A stretch of DNA of 64,000 nucleotides from Bacillus sp. X1(2014) (GTDB lineage Bacteria; Bacillota; Bacilli; Bacillales_B; DSM-18226), in the NCBI RefSeq assembly GCF_007678255.1, contig NZ_VEED01000002.1, forward strand, positions 434,001 to 498,000, in the 5' to 3' direction. The first letter of the stretch is position 1. Every line of letters starts with the position of its first letter. Position numbers and translations under genes: made by a program. The notes beneath the pieces are model-generated. The model was not told the origin of the DNA and made no database searches. It saw only the letters and a program-made list of their open reading frames with translations. Below, piece by piece: positions 51,947-60,236 of this stretch.

Positions 51947-52738
51947 TTATCGGATGTCTTTTCCAAACCATTTTTTACTAATTTCTTCATATTTACCGTC
52001 TTTTTGCATTTCAGAGATCACCTTATTGATTTCTTTACGGAAATCATTGTCTTCTTTGCGGATGGTCATGCCCGCTAATTCAGTATTTAATAGTCCGCCA
52101 ATTGCTACTAAACTATAATTCTGATCGAGGATAATTTTGGCACCGACACCTTGGTCTGTTGAAACACCATCAAGACGTCCATTTACTAAATCTTCAAAAG
52201 CAAGAAAATCATTCTTATACAGTTTCACATCGGCCCCAAGCTTGGTGACCTCTTCTGCTGCTGTAGTTGAGATCGTTACCCCAATCTTTTTCCCTTTCAT
52301 GTCTTTTGGGTCTTTTATCGAAGAATCTTTTGGAACAAACAACTGATTACCAGTGGTAAAATATGGGTCGCTAAACGATACTTTCTTCTTTCTTTCCTCG
52401 GTAATCGCCATATCGGAAATGATAATATCAAACTTTTTGCCGGTTAATGCAGGGATCATACTATCCCAGGGGTTTGATACTAAAACCGCTTTCACACCAA
52501 GTCTTTTTGCCACTTCTTGAGCAATATCCACGTCAAATCCTTCTAACTCATTGCTTTTATTAATGTAGTTATATGGAGGGTACGCTCCCTCAAGGGCAAT
52601 CTTTATTTCTCCCTTATCCTTAATCGACTGAAGTGTATCCCCTTTTGCTGAACCACTAACATCCTTGCTCCCACCACACGCAGCCATGATCAGGACAAGA
52701 CACGCTATACACAAACCAACCATAAACTTTTTCATCAT
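51947..52738 (-). CDS. Amino acid-binding lipoprotein
   Basis: 263 aa. The lipobox is I-M-A-A-C-G-G near residue 21. Family 3 binding-protein fold with L-E-G-A-Y-P-P-Y-N-Y, L-E-G-F-D-V-D-I-A, D-I-I-I-S-D-M-A-I-T and R-K-K-K-V-S-F-S-D-P-Y. The ligand is probably an amino acid or N-acylamino acid; in context perhaps a D-amino acid. First of the three transporter genes. Confidence 0.9.
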   Translation of the reverse strand: MMKKFMVGLCIACLVLIMAACGGSKDVSGSAKGDTLQSIKDKGEIKIALEGAYPPYNYINKSNELEGFDVDIAQEVAKRLGVKAVLVSNPWDSMIPALTGKKFDIIISDMAITEERKKKVSFSDPYFTTGNQLFVPKDSSIKDPKDMKGKKIGVTISTTAAEEVTKLGADVKLYKNDFLAFEDLVNGRLDGVSTDQGVGAKIILDQNYSLVAIGGLLNTELAGMTIRKEDNDFRKEINKVISEMQKDGKYEEISKKWFGKDIR

Positions 52739-52747
52739 AATCCCCCA

Positions 52748-53899
52748 TCACCATTTATTTTTATGATTATTTGATGCAGCCTTATAAACTAGATTTGATA
52801 ATATTTTTGTTCCATAGAGGAGCGCTTCTTGATTAAATTCCATCTCCGGATGATGAAGACCAGGACGCAAGTCACAGCCAAGTCCAATCATGGTCGCCTT
52901 TATTTCAGGATTTTGAAGGGTATAGAAATGAAAATCTTCACCTCCTTGTGAAATACAGTTATCCACCACATTTTCTTCTCCCATGACAAAGGCCGCAGCC
53001 TCCTTTGCCATCTTAATCGCTTCTTTATTTAATCTTGCGGCTGGAACAAATTCTTCCACGGAGGCGCTTATTCTTGTCCCAGTAAGAGCACCTACTTTCT
53101 CTAGCAGATCTAATGTTCTGGACTGCAGCTCTTCCATCGCTTCATTTGTTGCTGCTCGTAAATCTAATATAAAATTTGCCGTTTCAGGAATGACATTGGA
53201 GGAATTTCCCCCAGCATGTAAGCCCGTCATTTTTATCGAAAAAGAATCAGGGCTTCTTAGTCGAATGTTTTGCAAGGCTTGGATTACGTAAGATGCGGCT
53301 TCGATCGAATTATTACCATCTTGGGGCCGCGATGCATGGGCTTGTTTCCCCTTAATGACTCCATAAATGGTGGCACAGGAACTATGCACGATGGCAGGAG
53401 CGGCTTTCCCCATCGGAACTTCCATCCAGGGTCGAAGATGTACACCAAATAAGTAGTGGACACCTTCCAATGCTCCATCTTGGATCATTTGTAGTGCACC
53501 TTCGCCTTTCTCCTCTGCTGGTTGGAAAATGAAACGAACCGGCTTTAATCGAGCTGGTTTACAAGCCGCAAAAGCCAAGGCAGTATGTAGTACCATCGTG
53601 CTGTGAGCATCGTGCCCACAGGAATGATTGGGTTGGACCTTTCCTTTCACTTCTTGTAATAGGGCATCCAAATCCGCGCGTAAAGCAATGATTTCGTCGC
53701 CTTCACCTGGTATATCGGCAATAATTCCATAATGACCAGCGAAGGTCTTAAATGATATCCCCGCTCTTGCTAACTCTTCCTGAATATATTGGGAAGTCTT
53801 TTGTTCTTGCCAGCTAGGTTCAGCCAATTGGTGCAGGTCAGCATAAGTCTTTAAAATGGTTTGCTCCTGCTCATTTATGTAATGAATAAGCTGCCTCAT
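52748..53899 (-). CDS. M20-family amidohydrolase (N-acyl-L-amino acid deacylase type)
   Basis: 383 aa M20D metallopeptidase-like hydrolase. Metal ligands are visible in S-C-G-H-D-A-H, A-E-E-K-G-E-G-A and G-V-H-L-R-P, and near the C-terminus G-G-E-D-F-H-F-Y and L-H-H-P-E-M-E-F. It would remove the succinyl or acyl group from N-acyl L-amino acids made by the racemase. The ATG at 53899 has AAAGGGG upstream. It follows the regulator gene and precedes the transporter genes. Confidence 0.88.
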   Translation of the reverse strand: MRQLIHYINEQEQTILKTYADLHQLAEPSWQEQKTSQYIQEELARAGISFKTFAGHYGIIADIPGEGDEIIALRADLDALLQEVKGKVQPNHSCGHDAHSTMVLHTALAFAACKPARLKPVRFIFQPAEEKGEGALQMIQDGALEGVHYLFGVHLRPWMEVPMGKAAPAIVHSSCATIYGVIKGKQAHASRPQDGNNSIEAASYVIQALQNIRLRSPDSFSIKMTGLHAGGNSSNVIPETANFILDLRAATNEAMEELQSRTLDLLEKVGALTGTRISASVEEFVPAARLNKEAIKMAKEAAAFVMGEENVVDNCISQGGEDFHFYTLQNPEIKATMIGLGCDLRPGLHHPEMEFNQEALLYGTKILSNLVYKAASNNHKNKW

Positions 53900-53925
53900 G
53901 AAATTTCCCCTTTCCTCACAAGTGT

Positions 53926-54777
53926 TCATTCAATAAAAACATGGTAATTCGTGTACAGCTCTTCTAATTTCTGCTGCCGAGCTTGAATCCGATGAGAATC
54001 TTTCACCTTCATCCCGGCAATGATGAAATCCAACAATATGATGGCTGGTGTGATGGAATGGGCGGCCGACTCTGAATCTTCCTCCGTGGTTAATGTAAGG
54101 TCAGCGATTCGACCAATCGGAGACAATAAACGATCTGTCACGCAAATTAATGGTATCCCCTGTTTTTTGGCACACTCTGCAATATGAAGGGTTTCCTTCG
54201 AATAGCGCGGAAACGAGATGATAAATAAAACAGAACGGTCACTTAAATCGCCCAACCGCTCGTAGATTTCTCCAGTTGATGGGCAGAGTGTGACTTGATC
54301 CCGAAGAGAATGGAGCTGGAATGAAAACCAGTGTGCCGGTGCATAGGATGCACCCATTCCCAAAATGAAGATTCGATCGGCATTGATTAATTCATTAACA
54401 ACCTTCCATAGTTCTGTTTCATTCAGTTGATGATTGGTTTGCCGCTGGGACAGAATTTCCTTTTCCAGAATCTCTGTAAAGAGAGACGTGTGCTCTTCCT
54501 CTTTCCTTTCTACTTGCGCATCTGAACTAAATGGATGCAAACTTTTGTTTACGATCTGCTGTTGAATGTAATTCTGCATTTCACTGAAACCATTAAATCC
54601 TAATGCGTAGGATAGACGAATGACGGTCGTTTCACTAACTTCTACCTTTCGTCCAATCATCATCGCTGTGCTAAAAGCGGATTCATCCAGTTTCTCTATC
54701 AAATGTTTGGCAACTTTCTTTTGCCCAGGTGACAAGGTATCATATTTTTCTTTAATAATCGTTTCAAAACTTTTCAT
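53926..54777 (-). CDS. MurR/RpiR-family transcriptional regulator
   Basis: 283 aa. An N-terminal RpiR-type helix-turn-helix (L-S-P-G-Q-K-K-V-A-K-H-L, V-S-E-T-T-V-I-R-L-S-Y-A-L-G-F) is joined to a C-terminal SIS domain with I-F-I-L-G-M-G-A-S and V-L-F-I-I-S-F-P-R-Y-S. SIS domains bind phospho-sugars or other small ligands. It is the first gene of the operon, so it probably controls it in response to an intermediate. GGAGGG lies 4-5 nt before the ATG. Confidence 0.9.
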   Translation of the reverse strand: MKSFETIIKEKYDTLSPGQKKVAKHLIEKLDESAFSTAMMIGRKVEVSETTVIRLSYALGFNGFSEMQNYIQQQIVNKSLHPFSSDAQVERKEEEHTSLFTEILEKEILSQRQTNHQLNETELWKVVNELINADRIFILGMGASYAPAHWFSFQLHSLRDQVTLCPSTGEIYERLGDLSDRSVLFIISFPRYSKETLHIAECAKKQGIPLICVTDRLLSPIGRIADLTLTTEEDSESAAHSITPAIILLDFIIAGMKVKDSHRIQARQQKLEELYTNYHVFIE

Positions 54778-54925
54778 ACGGCCCTCCATATTGTGCAGTT
54801 AATACTTCATTTTTTATAAATGTTGCAGTAACTGCTTTATTGTTTTTTATTATACTTCATTTCTTGAATATTTAGAAATATTTTTTTATTAAATATTGCT
54901 TTTTTTTAGCATGTTCGGAAAATCC

Positions 54926-54975
54926 GGGTCAGTCCCCCGTCAAGTTAAAGCATTAACATACTGAGGGACTGACCC
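54926..54975. repeat. GGGTCAGTCCCC inverted repeat, copy 3
   Basis: GGGTCAGTCCC (54926-54936) and GGGACTGACCC (54965-54975) enclose a centre with TTAAAGC. Third member of the family in the window, in the gap between the RpiR regulator and the coiled-coil gene. Confidence 0.85.
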
Positions 54976-54990
54976 CAAAGTTAATGGAAT

Positions 54991-55031
54991 ACAAAAAACC
55001 CCGATTCTTTATTATAAGTAGGATCGAGGTT
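54991..55031 (-). terminator. Terminator of the coiled-coil gene
   Basis: AACCCCGAT (54997-55005) pairs with ATCGAGGTT (55023-55031) with one mismatch. On the minus strand a run of T follows. It is about 50 nt past the stop at 55080. Confidence 0.75.
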
Positions 55032-55079
55032 CTAATATATTGAAAATAGGTTATTATGGAGGATTCTTTATGGAGAGTT

Positions 55080-55502
55080 TTAGCTATTTTTCAACTTGTG
55101 AATTTCCCTGGAGTGTTCGGAAATCATCCGGTCATAATATTCAAGGTCATATTTTGTGGCCATAGAATTTTTGATTTCTTTCACATCATCTATAACAATG
55201 TTTACTTTCGTTTCCATTGCATCCATTCTTTCGTTTGTTTCGGAAATCTTTACATTCGTGGCTGCTACTGTATTTATTAATTGATGTAATAAATCACCTT
55301 GTCTTTTTTGTTCAGTAGTTAATCTGTGGTCCATGTCAGTGATTCTTTGATCCATGCTAGTGATTCTTTGATCCATGTCAGTGATTCTTTGGTCCATGCC
55401 AGTTATTCTATGATCCATGTCAGTGATTCTTTGGTCTATCGTGTTTACCTTTTGGTCCAAGGTATCAAGTTTGTCCAATATCAACATGAGTGTTTTTTCC
55501 AT
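55080..55502 (-). CDS. Heptad-repeat coiled-coil protein
   Basis: 140 aa. Residues about 15-62 are built of seven-residue repeats close to M-D-Q-R-I-T-D, at least six in a row, encoded by nearly identical 21-bp direct repeats (about 55319-55445). The remainder is helical and charged. A long parallel coiled coil is expected; there is no signal peptide or membrane segment. The start at 55502 follows GGAGG. Similar small repeat proteins occur in Bacillus and are of unknown function. Repeat number may vary between strains. Confidence 0.8.
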   Translation of the reverse strand: MEKTLMLILDKLDTLDQKVNTIDQRITDMDHRITGMDQRITDMDQRITSMDQRITDMDHRLTTEQKRQGDLLHQLINTVAATNVKISETNERMDAMETKVNIVIDDVKEIKNSMATKYDLEYYDRMISEHSREIHKLKNS

Positions 55503-55623
55503 CCTTCTCACCTCCCTATTTTTATTGCTTTTATTATAGCAGGTTTATGTAGATATTTGTCGAGGGGTCTCAAATTGCTGTTCTACATGGAAAGGAAACA
55601 TATAGCGTGTAGATCAAAAAAAG

Positions 55624-55669
55624 GTGCCTGACACCATTCATAAGATTGGATGGTGTCAGGCACTCTTTT
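55624..55669. terminator. Perfect 14-bp hairpin after ssuA
   Basis: GTGCCTGACACCAT (55624-55637) and its complement (55650-55663) have a 12-nt loop and a T-run on both sides. It ends the leftward tauD-ssuA transcript and the coiled-coil region. Confidence 0.85.
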
Positions 55670-55695
55670 AATTTTTCCTATACTACTTTTTGATG

Positions 55696-56685
55696 CTATT
55701 TTTTAAAAGCTGCATCAAGGTACTCTTTATGAATCTGATCTTTATAATTAAATGCTTTCTGGATGTAGCCTGCATCGGCTAATGTGTCGATGGAATCTTG
55801 CTGTGCGTTAATAGACTCTTTTGTAAATAGGATATTAGGTTTTTCCGCTGTGATGATTTTCTTAATGAGATCAGCTGGAAGTTTAGTTGCACGTGAGTAT
55901 ATTTCAGATGCTTCATCTGGATTTTCAATTTGCCAATCGGCTGCTTTTTTGTACACTCTTAAATAGGCCTGAACAATTTCAGGATGTTCTTTTGCAAAGC
56001 CTGACCTGGCAATAATAGCGCCAGGAGCAAATATTTTTTTGTTTACATCTAAAGTTAATGCAATCCCTTTTTCAACATTATTTAGGTAATAAGGATTCCA
56101 CGCAGACCATGCGTCTAATTTTTTGGATTCAAAGGCCGCTTGTGCATCATCGGGTTGAAGATTGATGAGTTTCACATCATCTGTCGTTAAACCATTTGCT
56201 TTCAAAGCTTTAATTAGATACACATGTGCCGTTGTCCCAAGAGGAACACCCACTGTTCTGCCTTTTAATTCTTTAATCGTCTTTATATCCCCATTTTTTT
56301 GTACTAAAATCCGAACATTCGATTCACCTGTACCGGTTTGGGCAATCACTTCAAATGGCAGTTTTTTATCTAAACCTGCGATTAACGCACCATCTCCTAA
56401 AAACGATAAATCAACACGATTGGAAGCAAGTGATTCTAAAAGCGGGGGTCCGCTTGTGAATTCACTCCATTTTACATCGGCATTCAGTGCCTTAAACTCT
56501 TCTTCGAACCAGCCCTTTTCTCGAGCAATGACTAGAGGACCCATTTTTCCATTTAATGCAATATTCACTTTAACTGGAGCACCTTTGGCATCCGTTTTTT
56601 CTGTGGATGAATTGCATCCTGCTAATAAAAAGATCATGGAAATGACCAATAATAATCCTAATAAGTGCTTACGATATTTCTCCAT
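55696..56685 (-). CDS. ssuA: Sulfonate/taurine-binding lipoprotein
   Basis: 329 aa. The signal peptide ends at the lipobox L-L-A-G-C. SsuA/TauA fold, with L-N-G-K-M-G-P-L-V-I-A-R-E-K-G-W-F-E-E near the mature N-terminus and V-G-V-P-L-G-T-T-A-H-V-Y later. It would bind an aliphatic sulfonate outside the cell. The matching ATPase and permease are encoded divergently (58364-59980). GAGGAGG lies upstream of the ATG at 56685. Confidence 0.88.
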   Translation of the reverse strand: MEKYRKHLLGLLLVISMIFLLAGCNSSTEKTDAKGAPVKVNIALNGKMGPLVIAREKGWFEEEFKALNADVKWSEFTSGPPLLESLASNRVDLSFLGDGALIAGLDKKLPFEVIAQTGTGESNVRILVQKNGDIKTIKELKGRTVGVPLGTTAHVYLIKALKANGLTTDDVKLINLQPDDAQAAFESKKLDAWSAWNPYYLNNVEKGIALTLDVNKKIFAPGAIIARSGFAKEHPEIVQAYLRVYKKAADWQIENPDEASEIYSRATKLPADLIKKIITAEKPNILFTKESINAQQDSIDTLADAGYIQKAFNYKDQIHKEYLDAAFKK

Positions 56686-56742
56686 ATTTAAACCTCCTCG
56701 TATCACATGGCTTCACCCGCTGCATGTGTGTATCCTGATTAT

Positions 56743-56789
56743 GAAAAAAAGAGGTTCGCAATGAGCGTGATCTCCTTTTCGGAACCTCT
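56743..56789 (-). terminator. Hairpin between tauD and ssuA
   Basis: AGAGGTTC (56750-56757) and GAACCTCT (56782-56789) pair around a long loop, followed by a run of seven T on the minus strand. It probably reduces read-through from tauD into ssuA rather than blocking it. Confidence 0.65.
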
Positions 56790-56810
56790 ATTTATTCAAT
56801 GAGTTAGATT

Positions 56811-57704
56811 TTATTTCTTCACTAGTAATTGGCTAACTTCATTTTCTTGATTAACAGGTACGTCTTTTCCGACGGTTACACGCCGCACCACCCGATGACG
56901 ATCTCCGTAGTCTGCTACCGCATAATGCTGCGTGGCCAAGTTATCCCAAATAGCCACATCCCCTTCCGTCCATTTCCAGCGTACGGTATTTTCTAAACGA
57001 GTCACGTACGAATCAAAGATACTCAACAATCGTTCAGATTCACTTGTTGTAAAGCCTTCTAACCGTCCCGCAAATCCTCCTAATAACAAATGTTTTTTAC
57101 CGGTTTCGGCGTGAACATGTACCACTGGATGTCTCGTTTTAAAAACCGTTGATTCAAAAACATCACGATATTTTTTTGTTACCTCATTAACATCAATATC
57201 ACTTCGTTTATACTGCGCATAATCAAATTCATTGGAATGAATTCCCCATAACTTATCAGCTAATTTTTTTAAGCCATCCGGAAGGTCTTCATACGCTGTA
57301 TTGGTGTTTGCCCAAACTGTATCACCGCCAACTTCCGGAATCGTTACCCCTCTTAATACGGAGTATTTCGGAACTTCAGGAACAAACGTAACATCCGTAT
57401 GCCAATGATTCGCTTTTGCACCTACCGCAGAGTCCAATTCAAAAATATAGTTTGTATTATTTTTTACCGGTACGGTTGGATGTGCATATGGTTCGCCTAA
57501 TAATGATGCAAATGCTTCTTGGCTCGCATCCGTTAAATGATTTTGGCCCTTAAAAAACACTACCTTGTACTCGTTTAGTGCTTGTTTAATTTCATGTAAA
57601 ATACTTGGTTCTAAATCCCCGCTTAATTGAACACCTTGAATTTCTGCACCAATTCTTCCTGCTTGCGGCACCACTTTTAATTGTTTTGTTTGAAAAGCTG
57701 TCAT
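56811..57704 (-). CDS. tauD: TauD/TfdA-family 2-oxoglutarate-dependent dioxygenase
   Basis: 297 aa non-haem iron dioxygenase. The H-x-D of the iron site is in N-H-W-H-T-D-V-T-F, the distal His in H-R-V-V-R-R or in H-P-V-V-H-V-H, with the 2-oxoglutarate-binding Arg in the same C-terminal region. It is expected to release sulfite from taurine or alkylsulfonates (or act on related esters). No SsuD/SsuE flavin monooxygenase is encoded, so this is the sulfonate-cleaving enzyme of the locus. AGGAGG precedes the ATG at 57704. Confidence 0.86.
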   Translation of the reverse strand: MTAFQTKQLKVVPQAGRIGAEIQGVQLSGDLEPSILHEIKQALNEYKVVFFKGQNHLTDASQEAFASLLGEPYAHPTVPVKNNTNYIFELDSAVGAKANHWHTDVTFVPEVPKYSVLRGVTIPEVGGDTVWANTNTAYEDLPDGLKKLADKLWGIHSNEFDYAQYKRSDIDVNEVTKKYRDVFESTVFKTRHPVVHVHAETGKKHLLLGGFAGRLEGFTTSESERLLSIFDSYVTRLENTVRWKWTEGDVAIWDNLATQHYAVADYGDRHRVVRRVTVGKDVPVNQENEVSQLLVKK

Positions 57705-57827
57705 TTTCAAATTCCTCCTCATTATCATGTTTTAATTTTTTTCAACCACTACGTAAATCTCTCTCTTGATCCGCCTCCTAACTTTTTATTTCCCACTTAA
57801 CCTAGATAAATAGTTGGTTTAATAACC

Positions 57828-57885
57828 AAAAAACAAAAAGAGATCTAACAAAGTGAGCCTGGAGGCTTCTCTTTGTTAAATCTCT
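57828..57885 (-). promoter_or_regulatory. Leader terminator before tauD
   Basis: AGAGATCTAACAAAG (57839-57853) and CTTTGTTAAATCTCT (57871-57885) pair with one mismatch, with an inner AGCC/GGCT stem. T-rich sequence follows on the minus strand. It lies between the tauD promoter and gene, so transcription must pass an intrinsic terminator to reach tauD. Confidence 0.75.
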
Positions 57886-57902
57886 AGTCGTCTAGTGGAT
57901 TC
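57879..57902 (-). promoter_or_regulatory. Conserved leader motif, tauD side
   Basis: Read on the minus strand it begins GAATC, then CACTAGACGACTAG, then AGATT. It overlaps the 5' arm of the leader terminator. It matches the motif at 58080-58104, read on the plus strand, in all but a few positions. AATC and GATT can pair, which would disrupt the terminator stem. Confidence 0.6.
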
Positions 57903-57954
57903 TTATCACTATTTTTAATTGGTCTATATTGGAAAGTGGTTTGGTTATGAATGC

Positions 57955-57984
57955 ATCTTAACAGGGTTTGAAATAGTCTGTCAA
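57955..57984 (-). promoter_or_regulatory. tauD promoter
   Basis: TTGACA (57979-57984) and TAAGAT (57955-57960) are 18 bp apart on the minus strand, about 250 bp before tauD. The resulting leader holds the conserved motif and terminator. Confidence 0.6.
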
Positions 57985-58079
57985 TTATTTTTTAAGTAAT
58001 CCTATAAATTTAGTTGGATTTAAAGTATTGATTATTCATAATCGCCATGGTAAGTTATTATCAATTAATTCATTCGAAT

Positions 58080-58104
58080 GAATCGACTAGTCTACTGGAG
58101 ATTC
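58080..58104 (+). promoter_or_regulatory. Conserved leader motif, ssuB side
   Basis: Plus strand GAATCGACTAGTCTACTGG followed by AGATTC. GAATC and GATTC are complementary. The second half is the 5' arm of the terminator at 58099-58150. Close match to the divergent motif at 57879-57902. Confidence 0.6.
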
Positions 58105-58150
58105 GGTGAAAAGACACATTTGTCTTTTCGCTGAATCTCTTTTTTTATTT
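58099..58150 (+). promoter_or_regulatory. Leader terminator before ssuB
   Basis: AGATTCGGTGAAAAGAC (58099-58115) pairs along its length with the arm at 58122-58138 (two G-U pairs), with a 6-nt loop and a long T-run. It lies 210 bp upstream of ssuB, so ssuBC expression must involve read-through or antitermination unless a later promoter exists. Confidence 0.75.
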
Positions 58151-58187
58151 TTGGCTGTGTTAGAGGTTAATGTTGATTTTGGCACTC

Positions 58188-58318
58188 TGTTGATTGGAGT
58201 GGAAGGCACGAAGACTCCTGCGGGAGTACGGGGCAGGGGAGACCCCGCAGGAGCAAAGCGACGAGGAGGCTCCCCGGCACGCCCGCGGAAAGCGAAGTGC
58301 CTGGAACGGAAATCAACA
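58188..58318. repeat. GC-rich 131-bp repeat with terminal inverted ends
   Basis: It starts TGTTGATTGGA and ends in the matching AATCAACA. The inside is much richer in GC than the surroundings and contains self-complementary blocks (ACTCCTGCGGGAGT; GGGGAGACCCCGCAGGAG; GGAGGCTCCC). Sequences of this kind, with GGCACGAAGACTCCTGCGGG, recur in intergenic regions of many Bacillus genomes as I recall. Here it lies in the ssuB leader. It makes the open frame starting at 58106 spurious. Confidence 0.8.
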
Positions 58319-58363
58319 GACAAGTTTAACACAGCATTATTTTTAGAAAGGATGAAGAACATT

Positions 58364-59131
58364 ATGGTATCCACAGTGAAAATTAATCATGTAAGAAAAA
58401 CGTTTAACAGTGACAATGAAAGAATTAAAGTTTTAGAGGATTTCAATCTTTCCGTAAAATATGGTGAGTTTATGACCATTATTGGTCCCAGCGGTTGCGG
58501 AAAAAGTACATTATTAAAATTAATTGCCGGACTTGATTTAGATTTTGAAGGCGAAATTGCGATAGCTGATAAGGCAGTGAATGGACCCTCTAAGGATCGC
58601 GGTTTTATTTTTCAAGAGCATCGTTTGTTTCCCTGGTTAAACGTAGAAAACAATATTTCAGGTAACTTGTCATTAAAAGATCCAGAAATACGTTCAAAAG
58701 TCGACCATTTAATTTCACTTGTAAAACTTAAAGGATTTGAAAAAGCCTATCCGCGTCAATTATCAGGGGGGATGTCACAACGTGTAGCAATTGCTAGGGC
58801 CTTGCTGCGGAATCCTGAAGTGTTATTGCTAGATGAACCATTTGGTGCATTAGATGCATTTACTCGCAATCATCTCCAAGAAGCTTTACTTGAAATATGG
58901 GAGGAAAATCAGACGACTATGATGCTTGTCACCCACGATATTGATGAGGCGATCTTTTTGTCCTCTAAAGTCGTCGTCATGGATGCAAAGCCAGGGCGAA
59001 TAAAGGGGATTGTCCCTATTGATTTGCCTTATCCAAGAACAAGGATTAGTAAAGCATTTCAAGAATACCGAACCGTTATCTTGAAACTTCTTGATCACCA
59101 AGTTAACGAAATAGAAGATTGGAGCATTTAA
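58364..59131 (+). CDS. ssuB: Sulfonate ABC transporter ATPase
   Basis: 255 aa. Walker [11 protein letters not shown]-loop F-Q-E-H-R-L-F-P-W, signature L-S-G-G-M-S-Q-R, Walker [13 protein letters not shown] and V-T-H-D-I-D-E-A match SsuB/TauB. The ATG at 58364 fits the family N-terminus; another in-frame ATG four codons upstream is too close to the AAAGG site. It pairs with the permease 24 nt downstream and the divergent ssuA. Confidence 0.9.
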   Translation: MVSTVKINHVRKTFNSDNERIKVLEDFNLSVKYGEFMTIIGPSGCGKSTLLKLIAGLDLDFEGEIAIADKAVNGPSKDRGFIFQEHRLFPWLNVENNISGNLSLKDPEIRSKVDHLISLVKLKGFEKAYPRQLSGGMSQRVAIARALLRNPEVLLLDEPFGALDAFTRNHLQEALLEIWEENQTTMMLVTHDIDEAIFLSSKVVVMDAKPGRIKGIVPIDLPYPRTRISKAFQEYRTVILKLLDHQVNEIEDWSI

Positions 59132-59155
59132 CTAAAAATAGAAAGGATGATGTAC

Positions 59156-59980
59156 ATGTCTACACAAACAATCGCTCAGAACAAAGCCATTTCAATTAAG
59201 AAGAAGAAGTCACCATTAACTAAAAGCTACTCTATATGGCGAGGATTTACTCTGCCTGTTGTCGTATTGTTTTTATGGCAATTGTTAAGTTCACTCGGTA
59301 TCTTGTCCGAACAATTATTTTCTTCACCATTGCTAATTGTCACCCGCTTCATTGAGCTAGTCCAGTCAGGAGAGATGGCTAAACATTTGCAAATTAGTTT
59401 ATTTCGAGCATTTCTCGGCTTTGCTATCGGCGGTTTTCTCGGATTATTAATAGGTGTCATTGTTGGCATGAACAAAAGGGCGGAGGAATATTTAAACCCT
59501 AGTATCCAAATGCTCCGAACTGTCCCACTGCTTGTGATTACACCGCTATTTATCATGTGGTTAGGGTTTGGTGAATTATCGAAAATATTACTCATTGCTT
59601 TAGGTGCTTTTTTCCCTTTATATTTACAAACCTTTTTAGGCATTCGAAATGTAGATAAAAAACTTTACGATGTTGCTCAAATATTAGAGTACAGCCGAAT
59701 AGAGCAAATCACTAAGTTAATGATTCCAGCTTCTTTACCTAATATTTTACTAGGTATACGCTTAGCTCTAAGCGCTGCCTGGATGTGCTTAGTTGTCGCA
59801 GAGTTATTGGGCGCAGATAGAGGTGTGGGCTTCATGATCCAAGATGCCCGTTCATTTATGCAGACAGACACTGTCTTTGTAGGCATTATCATCTTTGCCC
59901 TTGCTGGTAAAATATCCGACTCGATCGTCCGCTTTTTAGAAAATCGTTTACTTAAATGGCAAGATAGTTTTAAAGCTTAA
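59156..59980 (+). CDS. ssuC: Sulfonate ABC transporter permease
   Basis: 274 aa with about six membrane segments. The conserved loop reads A-Q-I-L-E-Y-S-R-I-E-Q-I-T-K-L-M-I-P-A-S-L-P and is followed by G-I-R-L-A-L-S-A-A-W-M, as in SsuC/TauC. The start at 59156 follows AAAGGATG. Last gene of the rightward unit, followed by a terminator. Confidence 0.9.
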   Translation: MSTQTIAQNKAISIKKKKSPLTKSYSIWRGFTLPVVVLFLWQLLSSLGILSEQLFSSPLLIVTRFIELVQSGEMAKHLQISLFRAFLGFAIGGFLGLLIGVIVGMNKRAEEYLNPSIQMLRTVPLLVITPLFIMWLGFGELSKILLIALGAFFPLYLQTFLGIRNVDKKLYDVAQILEYSRIEQITKLMIPASLPNILLGIRLALSAAWMCLVVAELLGADRGVGFMIQDARSFMQTDTVFVGIIIFALAGKISDSIVRFLENRLLKWQDSFKA

Positions 59981-60056
59981 CCCAATATTAAAGAATCCAC
60001 ATTCAAACCCTTAACTAAGAAAAGTCGGCTAAGCCTCCAAATTACTACAACATTTA

Positions 60057-60093
60057 AAGACTACTTCCTTATTATATGGGAAGTAGTCTTTTC
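60057..60093 (+). terminator. Terminator of ssuBC
   Basis: AAGACTACTTCC (60057-60068) and its perfect complement (60079-60090) have a 10-nt loop and TTTT. It lies about 75 nt past the ssuC stop. Confidence 0.85.
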
Positions 60094-60178
60094 TGTAGAA
60101 AAAACTATATTAACTGATATTGTTGGCCTTTTTTCTTTTTATAATCATGATACTTATAAGATAAAGATCAATTAATTA

Positions 60179-60217
60179 CGAAAAAACCGCATAAATGAAA
60201 AAATCACTGTGCGGTTT
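60179..60217 (-). terminator. Terminator of the DUF2236 gene
   Basis: AAACCGCA (60184-60191) and TGCGGTTT (60210-60217) pair; on the minus strand TTTTTT follows. It lies 20 nt past the stop at 60237. Confidence 0.85.
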
Positions 60218-60236
60218 GATATATATTCGATAGGTA

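Noticed and set aside
55319..55445. CRISPR array
   Set aside because: The 21-bp repeats are head-to-tail without spacers and encode a protein heptad repeat.
56162..56764. 200-codon plus-strand ORF
   Set aside because: Shadow of ssuA on the other strand.
57900..58150. SAM-I riboswitch or T-box in the sulfonate locus
   Set aside because: Neither the SAM-I core nor the T-box TGGNACCGCG sequence is present.
58106..58363. Long N-terminal extension of SsuB
   Set aside because: The open frame runs through a terminator and a GC-rich repeat; the family N-terminus and ribosome site point to 58364.
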